Shown here: piece by piece, positions 1-7,174 of the stretch
Layout of the letters: each line of letters opens with the position of its first letter
Position numbering within the stretch: the first letter of the stretch is position 1
Assembly (NCBI GenBank): GCA_013041835.1
Contig: JABDRH010000449.1
Location: forward strand, 1 to 8,450
DNA: 8,450 nucleotides
From: Desulfatitalea sp.
GTDB lineage: Bacteria > Desulfobacterota > Desulfobacteria > Desulfobacterales > Desulfosarcinaceae
Direction: 5' to 3'
The notes under the pieces: generated by a model
Databases searched by the model: none
Told to the model about the DNA's origin: nothing
Seen by the model: the letters and a program-made list of their open reading frames with translations, nothing else
Program-made: the position numbers and the translations under genes

Positions 1-153
1 CCTCTAAATTTAAGCCCCTAAATGTTCAATGGTCACTTTTATCCATCCAACACCGTCTTATCGCCGGGGACTTACAACCGGGTTAAAGTATCAAACGCCG
101 GTATTGACCCTCGGTCTTTCTGTGTCGCGATCAGCCTTATTTCACTGCCGACG

Positions 154-1692
154 TCAAACAGCTTTTGCTTTCACCGAATTCGGCGCCCACAGTTTCGCCC
201 ATGGTTTGGCCTGTTCCAGTTCATAGGCCAGTTCAAACAGGGTCTTCTCATCGCCGGCTTTTGCAACGAAATGGCTGCCTATGGGTAATCCGTTTGAACT
301 CATACCGAGCGGCACCGACATGGCCGGCAGGCCCAGGGCGTTTTCAATGGGAAGATGTGCCAGATAGTCGAATACGCGTCGAGATATCACCTCATAGTCC
401 CGGGTCGGATCGAACAGATACCCCAGTTCCGTCGGTGGTGTGGTCAACACCGGCGTAAGTATAAGATCCAAGGACTGCATCCAGTGTGCCACTTTCATAC
501 CCGCGGTATCCATGTATTTGTGCCCCTTTTCGATGGCATCACTTCCCAACGAACGGCCTTTTGCTTCGAAGTCGATGGTGAAACGTTCCAGAAGCCCCGA
601 TTCGGCAGCCGGCTTTCCTGTTTTGGCTTTCGCTGCAGCAACGAGCTTTGAAATTTTTTCTGAAAAAATGGCGAGAAAACTTGTTTCAAACTCGACACCA
701 TCGATCGGGTATTCTGTTTTTACAGCCGTGTGCCCCAGGCTCTCACACAGCTTTGCCGTGGTTTCAATGACCTTCTGCACGTCCTGGTGAGGTTTCTTGC
801 CAAAATGGTCGCTGATGCATAAGCCGATTTTCAACCGGCGCTTGCTGGGTCCGGTTACGAATTCAACCGGTTTAAAAGGGGCATCCGGAGATCTGTCCTG
901 GGTAACCGAAAACAGCAATGCACTGTCGCGTACGCTACGGCTCACACAATTGTCCACCATATACTCGGTCTGATCGGAGGAACCAGGGAGCATTCTCCGG
1001 CGGCTGGGTTTCAGCCCGAATAAACCGCAGCAGGACGCAGGGATGCGGATGGAACCGCCACCATCGGAGGCGTGCGCAACCGGCAGATACCCCGCTGCCA
1101 CCGCGGCTGCGGCCCCTCCACTGGAACCACCGACGGAAAACCCCAAGTCCCAGGGATTATGGCAAGCACCGAGAAACGTGGATTCGGTGGAGGGGATCAG
1201 CCCCACCTCCGGCATATTGGTTTTGCCGATTATAATCAGGCCGGCTGCTTCTTGGGCCTTGACCATAGGTGCAGACACGGTGGGGATATTCTCCTTATAG
1301 AAGGCTGAGCCGTTGCTTGTTCGAACGCCCGCAATATCGATGTTGTCTTTGAGCAGGAAAGGCACACCGGCCAACGGTGCTTCCAGATCGACTTTCTCGG
1401 CGGCTTCCAGAGCCTGTTCGAATGTCCGGGTGACAACCGCATTGATTTTTCCGTCCAAGGCTTCAATCCGCCTGATTGTGGCCTCGACCAATTCCTTTGG
1501 CGTGACCTGCTTGGTGCGAACAAGCTCCGCAAGTCCTATGGCATCATAATTCAACAGAGAGTCCGTTGGTGTTTGGGCCAGGGCGGGCCGTATCCAGGAA
1601 GGAGTCGCAAGAAACGCGATCCCCAGACAAGTGCCTTGTACAAATTCGCGGCGATTCATTGTTATACTTTTTTCTTTCCTGTTCTTATTCAT
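154..1692 (-). CDS. Tat-exported amidase (amidase signature family, NylA-like)
   Basis: This 512-residue protein is an amidase-signature serine hydrolase, which cleaves carboxamide bonds. The Ser-cisSer-Lys triad is visible: Lys115 in FLLKDNIDIAG, cis-Ser190 in GGSSGG and nucleophile Ser214 in DGGGSIRIPAS. The 75- and 24-residue spacings match those of known family members such as FAAH. The DGGGSIRIPASCCGLFGLKPS stretch (about 210-230) resembles 6-aminohexanoate-cyclic-dimer hydrolases more than GatA, and GatB/GatC partners are absent, so tRNA amidation is unlikely. The N-terminus has a twin-arginine signal (NRREFVQ, Arg14-Arg15, hydrophobic stretch, probable cleavage after ALA39), implying folded export to the periplasm. 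The start at 1692 has an AAGGG Shine-Dalgarno 8 bases upstream. An in-frame ATG at 1659 starts directly at MNRREF and is a plausible alternative, but its AGGAAAG lies 14 bases away. It is the last gene of the five-gene operon, 30 bases after the preceding stop. The family call is firm; the substrate is unknown. Confidence 0.93.
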   Translation of the reverse strand: MNKNRKEKSITMNRREFVQGTCLGIAFLATPSWIRPALAQTPTDSLLNYDAIGLAELVRTKQVTPKELVEATIRRIEALDGKINAVVTRTFEQALEAAEKVDLEAPLAGVPFLLKDNIDIAGVRTSNGSAFYKENIPTVSAPMVKAQEAAGLIIIGKTNMPEVGLIPSTESTFLGACHNPWDLGFSVGGSSGGAAAAVAAGYLPVAHASDGGGSIRIPASCCGLFGLKPSRRRMLPGSSDQTEYMVDNCVSRSVRDSALLFSVTQDRSPDAPFKPVEFVTGPSKRRLKIGLCISDHFGKKPHQDVQKVIETTAKLCESLGHTAVKTEYPIDGVEFETSFLAIFSEKISKLVAAAKAKTGKPAAESGLLERFTIDFEAKGRSLGSDAIEKGHKYMDTAGMKVAHWMQSLDLILTPVLTTPPTELGYLFDPTRDYEVISRRVFDYLAHLPIENALGLPAMSVPLGMSSNGLPIGSHFVAKAGDEKTLFELAYELEQAKPWAKLWAPNSVKAKAV

Positions 1693-1722
1693 AGCGTAAT
1701 CCCTTTTCCCATTTGCTTGTTG

Positions 1723-3087
1723 TCATTTTCCCGCCAGCATCTTCGCTGCGGCACGCATATAGGCCGGGAGCTTGATCTCGCCGTAGGGCGGCACATATGG
1801 CGTGGCGGAGAACATGACCGCGACGAAGTCGCGTTCCGGGTCGATATAGATGCCCTGGCCTGTGTTGCCGTGCTTGTAGAGGGCGCCGTCCCCGAAGATG
1901 AAATCGAACTGGTAGGCGCCCTTGACCGGCTTTTCGGCAAACAGACCGAGCGCCTGTTTTTCCTTGGCGCCGCCCTTGAAGGTTTCGGGATCACCGCTGG
2001 TCCGGATCAGATCGAGGATTGGCTTGGTGACAACCTGTGTATCGGAGACCACCTGCCAGCTCGGCGTCCACAGAAGAGCGTAGCGGGCCATGTCCGGCAG
2101 CGTGGTGGAAATCATGCCAAAGTTCAGGGCCTGACCATCCGGCGCCAGATTGAGCAGCAAGGGCATGCGGGCCTTTAAGTGGCCCCAGATTTCCTGCCCG
2201 ATGACATCGGAGACCCGAATCCCGGTGACACCCTCAATGACCAGGCCGAGAACCTGTGTGTTGAGCGAGGAATAACGGAACCGGTCTCCCGGCCCCTCGC
2301 CCTTCAACGGCTCTGCTTCGCGCAGGACCTGAAGCCAGTCCTCGATCTCGACGCTGCGATCAGGGCTGCCGAATGCGGCAAAGACAAAACGGACGAACAT
2401 TGACTTGGGGTTCAGGATCGCTTCGTTGTTCTCTTCCGTGTCGAGTCCGGTGGTGTGGTTGATCAGGTCTATCACCCTGACCTTGTCCCAGGCCGTGCCG
2501 GCAAGCGCCTTGACATAGTGCGTAACAGAAGCGGCGGGATCGATCTTACCTTCGGCCACGAACTTGGCCGATAAAAGGCCGGTGAACGTTTTGGACGCCG
2601 AGGCCCAGAAGTGAACCTGGGTCGGCAGCATGCCGGGATAGGCCTCGTAGACGACCCTGCCTTTGTGCAGCATCATCACGCCCTGATGGCGGAACGTCGG
2701 ATGGACGATATAGTCCTTGAGTTTCAGGGAACCTTCGCTGTCCGTGGTGATGGTGATCTGGCCGATGCGCGGATCAATGGCATAGTCAAGCGGTTTGTAC
2801 GCCGTGTTCGGCGCGACAAAATCAGTCCGCATCACCGAGCTTAAGTTCTGAAGATAGTAGAGCGTATGATCGCCGCCCATCTGGGCATGGAAGCTGTTGA
2901 AGGCTTTCTGCGCCCCGGCGACAAATTCCTTGGGGAACGGCTTTTTCGCAGCCTCCACCGGCAGCGTCACTCTGGCTCCCGGAACGTTCAGGGCATTTTC
3001 TACTGGAGACTCCTGGCTTAATGCCTGGGTGCCGAGGAACAGCACCGTCGAAATAGCGATTAAAATCATTACCGTTTTGTTTCCCAT
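1723..3087 (-). CDS. Exported beta-lactamase-fold serine hydrolase (third, divergent copy)
   Basis: The 454-residue protein belongs to the beta-lactamase/penicillin-binding-like serine hydrolase family (Pfam Beta-lactamase type), which includes EstB esterases and the nylon-oligomer hydrolase NylB. Visible motifs are SxxK at Ser163-Ala-Ser-Lys166 (WASASK), the second motif Tyr272-Ser-Ser-Leu-Asn276 (FRYSSLN), and a third motif Lys405-His406-Gly407 (LYKHGNTGQ) where the two upstream paralogs have KSG. An N-terminal Sec signal (MGNKTVMILIA..., likely cleavage ALS|Q near residue 24) has no lipobox, so a soluble periplasmic or secreted enzyme is expected. AAGGA lies 8 bases before the start. It sits 36 bases downstream of the 3124-4434 gene and 30 bases before the amidase, so co-transcription is likely. 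It is clearly related to, but much more diverged from, the two other hydrolases of the operon: it shares the WxSxxK, YSSxN and ARYxxLxTPSW landmarks but not their conserved N-terminal region. A true beta-lactamase is possible but not favoured. Confidence 0.9.
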   Translation of the reverse strand: MGNKTVMILIAISTVLFLGTQALSQESPVENALNVPGARVTLPVEAAKKPFPKEFVAGAQKAFNSFHAQMGGDHTLYYLQNLSSVMRTDFVAPNTAYKPLDYAIDPRIGQITITTDSEGSLKLKDYIVHPTFRHQGVMMLHKGRVVYEAYPGMLPTQVHFWASASKTFTGLLSAKFVAEGKIDPAASVTHYVKALAGTAWDKVRVIDLINHTTGLDTEENNEAILNPKSMFVRFVFAAFGSPDRSVEIEDWLQVLREAEPLKGEGPGDRFRYSSLNTQVLGLVIEGVTGIRVSDVIGQEIWGHLKARMPLLLNLAPDGQALNFGMISTTLPDMARYALLWTPSWQVVSDTQVVTKPILDLIRTSGDPETFKGGAKEKQALGLFAEKPVKGAYQFDFIFGDGALYKHGNTGQGIYIDPERDFVAVMFSATPYVPPYGEIKLPAYMRAAAKMLAGK

Positions 3088-3123
3088 GGGGTTTTTCCTT
3101 TGTATATGATGAAAGTGATAGCT

Positions 3124-4434
3124 TTATTTTTTCCGGAATACCTGTTTAACGATCTCCCGCGCATAGGCGTGGACCCACAAAGTACTTTTGTAAGACGCTG
3201 AAAAATAAACAACGACGGTGTCGGTCTCGGGTGAAACATACAGACATTGTCCTCCCCGGCCGGATTTGTAGAGATCGCCGTCGGGAAAAACAGCATCCCA
3301 CTGGTAGGATGCGCCCATGTCCAGATTTCCGAAATGCGCGATCATCCGGTCACCCAGGTTACCGGAATACTGTTCCACTTTTGCGGTGGCGTAAATCTTT
3401 GGCAAATAATCTTTGCCGACAATATTTTCCTTCGCGACAACGTTCCAGCTCGGTGTATAAAGCATGCCGTATCGGGCCAGATCACGCAGGCGAGATGAGA
3501 AAATGCCAAAAGCAGAGGGCTCTCCTGAAGGAGAAAGACCCAGTTCCGCATCGCCTTCCATCCCTGTCTTGCTCCAGACCATTTCAGTCATAAGATCATG
3601 AAAAGGTTTTTTGGTGATCTTCTCGGCTATCATCACCATCATCATCGTGTTCATCGACGAATATTCGAAGCGTTGCCCGGGCTCGCGCAGCTTCTTGACG
3701 GAGTTCATCGCGTCAAAGAAGGACGCGCCCTTCGGGATCCCCGAGGCTCCGGCAAATATGGCGTAAAACAGCGTCATGGGATGTTTGGGGTCGCCAACCT
3801 CTGCCTCGAGGATATCCAACCCCGAGCGCTGGTGGAGGACGTCAGCAACTTGAATATGTTCCCATGCCGTATCCCTGAATTGGGGCATGTAGTGACCAAC
3901 GGTCTGGTTGAGTTCAAGCTTGCCCTCTTTCTCCAGAAGGTAAGAGACGAGCCCCACCACTGATTTGGCAGCGGACGCCCAGATGTGATTATCCCAGGGA
4001 CGGATACCGATGTAATTCTCGTAGACGAGTTTGCCCTTGTGCACTACGGCAATGGCGCGGATTCGGGAGCGCTGGTCCTTCATCATTTCACGCAACGTCA
4101 TGGCGCCCAGATCGGTTGTCGCAATAACATCTTCGATCTCAGGCACAGGCGCGCTTTCGAGTTTCGCAATCGGCCCGTCACGGTGAACGATGGCCGTTGG
4201 CAGCAGTTCTGAGAGATGTGCGATGGCATAAGCGCCGTCATCCTCACCGTCGGTTAACGTGTTATTATTATATTCCAGGCGGTACTTCCGGGTTTCTTCG
4301 GCAGACCAGCCATTGCGCCAGGTGGTCATCGGTTTGAGATGTTCGGGAACGGTGTAGGCGCTTTCCGCTGCGAAACCGATAGCAGCACCCAGAAAGATAA
4401 GAACTGCCGTGGTTGTCAAAATTGCGTGTTTCAT
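3124..4434 (-). CDS. Exported beta-lactamase-fold serine hydrolase (paralog B)
   Basis: This 436-residue protein is a serine hydrolase of the class C beta-lactamase/EstB/NylB fold. Numbered from the upstream ATG at 4437, the motifs are SxxK Ser155-Ala-Ala-Lys158 (WASAAKS), Tyr259-Ser-Ser-Met-Asn263 (FEYSSMN) and Lys391-Ser-Gly393 (LYKSGRGGQ). A Sec signal peptide covers about residues 1-24 (cleavage near GFA|A). A conserved N-terminal module follows (HLSELLPTA, VHRDGP, LESAPVPEI), shared with the 5579-6919 product; 52 of the last 63 residues are identical between the two, including the terminal YAREIVKQVFRKK. Two ATGs lie back to back. GGAGG at 4440-4444 is 5 bases from the ATG at 4434 but only 2 from the one at 4437, so 4434 is chosen. 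The gene is 52 bases downstream of the esterase and 36 bases upstream of the third hydrolase. Ester or amide hydrolysis in the periplasm is the likely activity; the substrate is unknown. Confidence 0.92.
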   Translation of the reverse strand: MKHAILTTTAVLIFLGAAIGFAAESAYTVPEHLKPMTTWRNGWSAEETRKYRLEYNNNTLTDGEDDGAYAIAHLSELLPTAIVHRDGPIAKLESAPVPEIEDVIATTDLGAMTLREMMKDQRSRIRAIAVVHKGKLVYENYIGIRPWDNHIWASAAKSVVGLVSYLLEKEGKLELNQTVGHYMPQFRDTAWEHIQVADVLHQRSGLDILEAEVGDPKHPMTLFYAIFAGASGIPKGASFFDAMNSVKKLREPGQRFEYSSMNTMMMVMIAEKITKKPFHDLMTEMVWSKTGMEGDAELGLSPSGEPSAFGIFSSRLRDLARYGMLYTPSWNVVAKENIVGKDYLPKIYATAKVEQYSGNLGDRMIAHFGNLDMGASYQWDAVFPDGDLYKSGRGGQCLYVSPETDTVVVYFSASYKSTLWVHAYAREIVKQVFRKK

Positions 4435-4439
4435 CATTT

Positions 4440-4444
4440 CCTCC
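4440..4444 (-). promoter_or_regulatory. Shine-Dalgarno deciding between two adjacent ATGs
   Basis: On the minus strand the sequence AAAGGGAGGAA precedes ATGATG. The GGAGG core is 5 bases from the second ATG (4434) and 2 bases from the first (4437). The normal spacing favours the second, which removes one methionine from the protein. Confidence 0.6.
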
Positions 4445-4457
4445 CTTTGAATACGGT

Positions 4458-4474
4458 GTCAAACTCGTTTTGAC
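4458..4474. repeat. Short inverted repeat between esterase and paralog B
   Basis: GTCAAA (4458-4463) and TTTGAC (4469-4474) are perfect 6-base inverted arms around a 5-base loop. They lie in the gap between the esterase stop and the next Shine-Dalgarno. No run of T follows on the transcribed (minus) strand, so it is not an intrinsic terminator. It could form a weak intercistronic mRNA hairpin or be chance. Confidence 0.35.
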
Positions 4475-4486
4475 TGAAATTATTGT

Positions 4487-5485
4487 CTATTTTTTCAGAT
4501 ATTTATCAAGAAACCCGATGACTCTGTCACCGAGCGACATCCGCGTTCCGTCATCGGCCAGCGATACCCCGTTGTGGGGGTAGAAATGCATGTAGCCCGG
4601 CATCCAGCCGAGGGTGAACTCGGTGTCGGCCTTGCGAAGCATGGTGACCATGCCCGGCCCGGTGACCAGCAGCGGCGCATCGTCATATTGCGAGAAATGC
4701 AGCAGCACGGCCGGGAGGTCCGTTCGTTTGGTGACATAGCCCTTGTCGAACAGAATATCCGGCGTGGAGAGCGGGAATATCGCCTTGAGCGGTGATTTCA
4801 GCCCGAGCCCGACGCTGGCGGTGATCCCGGCGCCGGCCGAGTGACCGCCCATACCGATCCGCTGCGGGTCAACGTTCAGTTCTCCGGCGTGCTTGACGAT
4901 GTAATCGAGCGCGAGAGCGGCATCCTCGACACCGGACATGTAAGCGTTCCAGACCAGGCCCATGGCCTCGTCGTTGTATTCGAGCATCGACAGACCAAGG
5001 CCCGCCCGGGCGCGCGCGAATCCCACCATCAGGTCTTCTTTAACAACGGACCGGATGTCGGTGACAGTGTGCTCTTTCCCGGGCACGAACCGGGTGATCG
5101 GATTTTGCGGCGCGAGACGGTATTCGATAACGAACACCTTATAACCTGCAGCGGCAAGAAGGCGCGCCCAGTCCTCAGGGGTCGAATGGACGGCGCCGCC
5201 CAGTTTGTAGGGAGGATTCCGGGGGCCTCCACGGTGCCAGGCGCCCCCATGGACATACACCACCGCCGGCCAGGGGCCGTCGCCCGCCGCGGTCGGCGTG
5301 TAGACGTCCATCTTAAGGTCGCGCATCACCTCGGCGCCTTTGGGCGCAACGCGCCCCTGGCCGTAAACGACATCGAGTTGAAGCTTGTAGCCGAATGTCG
5401 GGTCGCCTTGCGCGCTCGCCTGTGGCTGAACCGATAAAATGGAAAAAATAACTCCCGCGATCAAATAGAAAGACCGAAGCTTCAT
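4487..5485 (-). CDS. Exported alpha/beta-hydrolase esterase/lipase
   Basis: This 332-residue product is an alpha/beta hydrolase of the HSL/BD-FAE esterase kind, expected to cleave carboxylic ester bonds. The oxyanion-hole motif HGGAW is at residues 79-83, the nucleophile elbow Gly214-His-Ser216-Ala-Gly218 (GGHSAGAG), the probable acid is Asp268 or Asp269 (SQYDDAP), and the catalytic His is probably His300 (GYMHFYP). A Sec signal peptide spans about 1-26 (cleavage near ASA|Q), with no lipobox. The start at 5485 is preceded by AAGGA at 8 bases. It lies 93 bases after the first serine hydrolase and about 50 before its paralog, on the same strand, so it probably belongs to the same transcript. 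Its DNA looks GC-richer than the flanking paralogs (roughly three quarters GC in 5221-5280 against about half in 3421-3480), which may mean a separate origin. Acyl-chain or sugar-ester specificity cannot be read from the sequence. Confidence 0.92.
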   Translation of the reverse strand: MKLRSFYLIAGVIFSILSVQPQASAQGDPTFGYKLQLDVVYGQGRVAPKGAEVMRDLKMDVYTPTAAGDGPWPAVVYVHGGAWHRGGPRNPPYKLGGAVHSTPEDWARLLAAAGYKVFVIEYRLAPQNPITRFVPGKEHTVTDIRSVVKEDLMVGFARARAGLGLSMLEYNDEAMGLVWNAYMSGVEDAALALDYIVKHAGELNVDPQRIGMGGHSAGAGITASVGLGLKSPLKAIFPLSTPDILFDKGYVTKRTDLPAVLLHFSQYDDAPLLVTGPGMVTMLRKADTEFTLGWMPGYMHFYPHNGVSLADDGTRMSLGDRVIGFLDKYLKK

Positions 5486-5578
5486 AATATTTTTCCTTGT
5501 TGAGTTTGTTTTACCGGTAGAGCAATCTTCCTGAAGGGTCTCTTTGCAGATTTCTCCACAGGATACCGGATAGCCTGA

Positions 5579-6919
5579 TTATTTCTTCCGAAATACCTGT
5601 TTGACGATCTCACGGGCATACGTAAACACGAACAGCGTGTTGTTGTACGCGGAGGAGAAGAAGACCACGACGGTATCCGTCTCTGGTGAAACGTAAAGGC
5701 ATTGACCCAGGCGGCCCGACTTGAAGAGGTCGCCGTCCGGGAATACCGCATCCCACTGGTATGACTCTCCCATTTTTATGTTGCCGAAGACTTTTATCAT
5801 CCGGTCGCCGATGTTATTGCCCGGAAAAATCTCGGGTCTGGACGCGGCGTAGACCTTTGACAGATAATTTTCCGATACCACGCGTTCTTTAGAGACTACG
5901 TTCCAGCTTGACGTGTATAGCATGCCGTAGCGCGCCATGTCCCGCAGGCGCGAGCTGAACATGCCCTGAATCTGAGCTTCTCCGCTTGGGGAAAGGGCCA
6001 GCAGGCCATCACCTTCCATGCCTGCCTTGCGCCAGATCCGTTCGGTGATCAGGTCGTGGACAGGCTTGTGGGTGATTCTTTCTATGATGGTCCCCACGAC
6101 GTAGGTATTGACTGAGGAATACTCGAACACCTCTCCCGGTTCAGCGAGCTTGGTGGCCATTTTCACCGCGTCCATCAGGGATGCGTCCTTGGCCAATCCA
6201 CTCGTCCCGGTCATGATGGCGTAAAAGTACGTGATCGGGTGCCCCTGTTTTCCGACGTTGCCTTCGCCGATGTCGAGCCCGGAGCGATGGTGCAGGGCCG
6301 CTTTAACAGGCACCTTGTCCCAGTTGGTTCCCTTCAGCTCTGGCAGGTAGGTGGGGACCGGCGCAGACAGATCAAGCAGGCCTTCTTCCGCCACCTGGTG
6401 CGCCAGAAGTCCGGCGATGGTTTTCGATGAAGAGACCCAGAGGTGATTTTCCCAGGGCCGGATACCCATATATTTTTCAAAGGCCAGCTTCCCCTTGTGA
6501 ACGACGGCAATGGCCTTGAATCTCGCGCGTGGATCTTTCATCATCTCGCCCAACGTCATGGTCCCCAAAGGCGTCGTCGCAACCACATTTGCGATCTGCG
6601 GCATCGGCGCGCTTTCCAGCACAGACACAGGTCCATCGCGATGCACCGTGGCAGTCGGCAGTATCTCGGAGAGATGTCTGGCGCCATAGGAGCCCACATC
6701 ATCGGCTGCCAATCCCGCCTCGCCAGTATAGGCCCTGCGGAAATATAGGGTCTCTTCTTCCGAATAGCCGTCTTTCCATTTCCAAACCGGGTTAAGCGCC
6801 GCGGGGATCGTATACGCCTTGTCAAGTTTGGATGCTGCTTCAGCGAACGCGGCTTCTGATAGAATAGTAAAAACCAGGGTTACTCCAATTGAAAGTGCGA
6901 TCATAAAGCGAAATTTCAT
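5579..6919 (-). CDS. Exported beta-lactamase-fold serine hydrolase (paralog A)
   Basis: First gene of the leftward operon. It encodes a 446-residue serine hydrolase of the beta-lactamase/EstB/NylB fold. Counting from the start at 6919, motifs are Ser163-Ser-Ser-Lys166 (WVSSSKT), Tyr267-Ser-Ser-Val-Asn271 (FEYSSVN) and Lys400-Ser-Gly402 (LFKSGRLGQ). The N-terminus MKFRFMIALSIGVTLVF... is a Sec signal peptide, probably cleaved at AFA|E near residue 26. The reading frame extends upstream to an ATG at 6976, but that would put 19 mostly charged residues ahead of the signal peptide and has no Shine-Dalgarno. The 6919 ATG has a perfect AAGGAG at 7 bases. The protein is a close paralog of the 3124-4434 product over its whole length, including the N-terminal HLSEILPTA/VHRDGP region and the identical C-terminus YAREIVKQVFRKK. 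Likely a periplasmic esterase or amidase; substrate unknown. Class C beta-lactamase activity is possible but not supported by context. Confidence 0.92.
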   Translation of the reverse strand: MKFRFMIALSIGVTLVFTILSEAAFAEAASKLDKAYTIPAALNPVWKWKDGYSEEETLYFRRAYTGEAGLAADDVGSYGARHLSEILPTATVHRDGPVSVLESAPMPQIANVVATTPLGTMTLGEMMKDPRARFKAIAVVHKGKLAFEKYMGIRPWENHLWVSSSKTIAGLLAHQVAEEGLLDLSAPVPTYLPELKGTNWDKVPVKAALHHRSGLDIGEGNVGKQGHPITYFYAIMTGTSGLAKDASLMDAVKMATKLAEPGEVFEYSSVNTYVVGTIIERITHKPVHDLITERIWRKAGMEGDGLLALSPSGEAQIQGMFSSRLRDMARYGMLYTSSWNVVSKERVVSENYLSKVYAASRPEIFPGNNIGDRMIKVFGNIKMGESYQWDAVFPDGDLFKSGRLGQCLYVSPETDTVVVFFSSAYNNTLFVFTYAREIVKQVFRKK

Positions 6920-6926
6920 TTCCTGT

Positions 6927-6932
6927 CTCCTT
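6927..6932 (-). promoter_or_regulatory. Shine-Dalgarno fixing the start at 6919
   Basis: The minus strand reads AAGGAG followed by 7 bases and ATG at 6919. This is the strongest ribosome binding site in the window. It supports the shorter start, in which the signal peptide is at the N-terminus. Confidence 0.75.
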
Positions 6933-7026
6933 CTTGTTTTTCCCTCAATAGGCAGACGTTCTTCGAATTCAATCATGGTGGAGTGCGGCGCCAGGTATTG
7001 CTCGCGGGTACTACCCCTTAGGGCCC

Positions 7027-7056
7027 GCGCATGAATAACTTCACATTTTCATGCGC
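7027..7056. repeat. Inverted repeat, 9-base arms (hairpin-capable)
   Basis: GCGCATGAA (7027-7035) and TTCATGCGC (7048-7056) are perfect inverted arms around a 12-base loop. No T-run follows on either strand, so it is not an intrinsic terminator. It lies about 110-140 bases upstream of the hydrolase operon start and next to a second, stronger hairpin. It may be an operator, an mRNA leader structure or part of a dispersed intergenic repeat. Confidence 0.55.
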
Positions 7057-7064
7057 CGATCCAT

Positions 7065-7100
7065 CTCACCCGGCTGTATTTTTGTGCCTTGCCGGGTGAG
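7065..7100. repeat. Inverted repeat, 10-base GC-rich arms (hairpin-capable)
   Basis: CTCACCCGGC (7065-7074) and GCCGGGTGAG (7091-7100) are perfect 10-base inverted arms around a 16-base loop. This would make a stable stem in RNA of either strand. Neither side is followed by a T-run, which argues against a Rho-independent terminator. It stands 8 bases from the 7027-7056 repeat. Confidence 0.6.
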
Positions 7101-7161
7101 CGCCTCAACACCTAAAAATGTAAATTTATTTTTGCGCGAACCCTTAAAGCGACGCGGAAAT

Positions 7162-7174
7162 AGCCTCCGAGGCT
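7162..7174. repeat. 13-base perfect palindrome
   Basis: AGCCTC-C-GAGGCT has perfect 6-base arms around one central base. It lies in the middle of the divergent intergenic region. It could be a protein-binding site, but there is no independent support. Confidence 0.35.

Noticed and set aside
154..1692. GatA subunit of the aspartyl/glutamyl-tRNA amidotransferase
   Set aside because: The protein has a Tat signal and the DGGGSIR variant of the signature, and no gatB or gatC is nearby.
1573..2178. Open frame of 201 codons on the plus strand
   Set aside because: It is antisense to the amidase N-terminus and the third hydrolase C-terminus, spans their gap, and shows no protein family features.
3598..3963. 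Plus-strand frame with a histidine run (GYHHHHHRVH), reminiscent of a metal-binding protein
   Set aside because: The run is the antisense reading of the methionine-rich MNTMMMVMI segment of paralog B, next to its YSSMN motif.
4841..5437. Open frame of 198 codons on the plus strand
   Set aside because: It lies wholly antisense to the esterase, whose frame has complete catalytic motifs and a signal peptide; the antisense frame has no domain signature.
3124..6919. Beta-lactamase antibiotic-resistance genes
   Set aside because: SxxK, YSSxN and KSG motifs are shared with esterases and NylB-type hydrolases of this fold. The context (esterase, amidase, no AmpR-like regulator) does not suggest resistance, though lactam hydrolysis cannot be excluded from sequence.
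7065..7100. GC-rich hairpin considered as a Rho-independent terminator
   Set aside because: Neither strand has a T-run after the stem, and both flanking genes are transcribed away from it.
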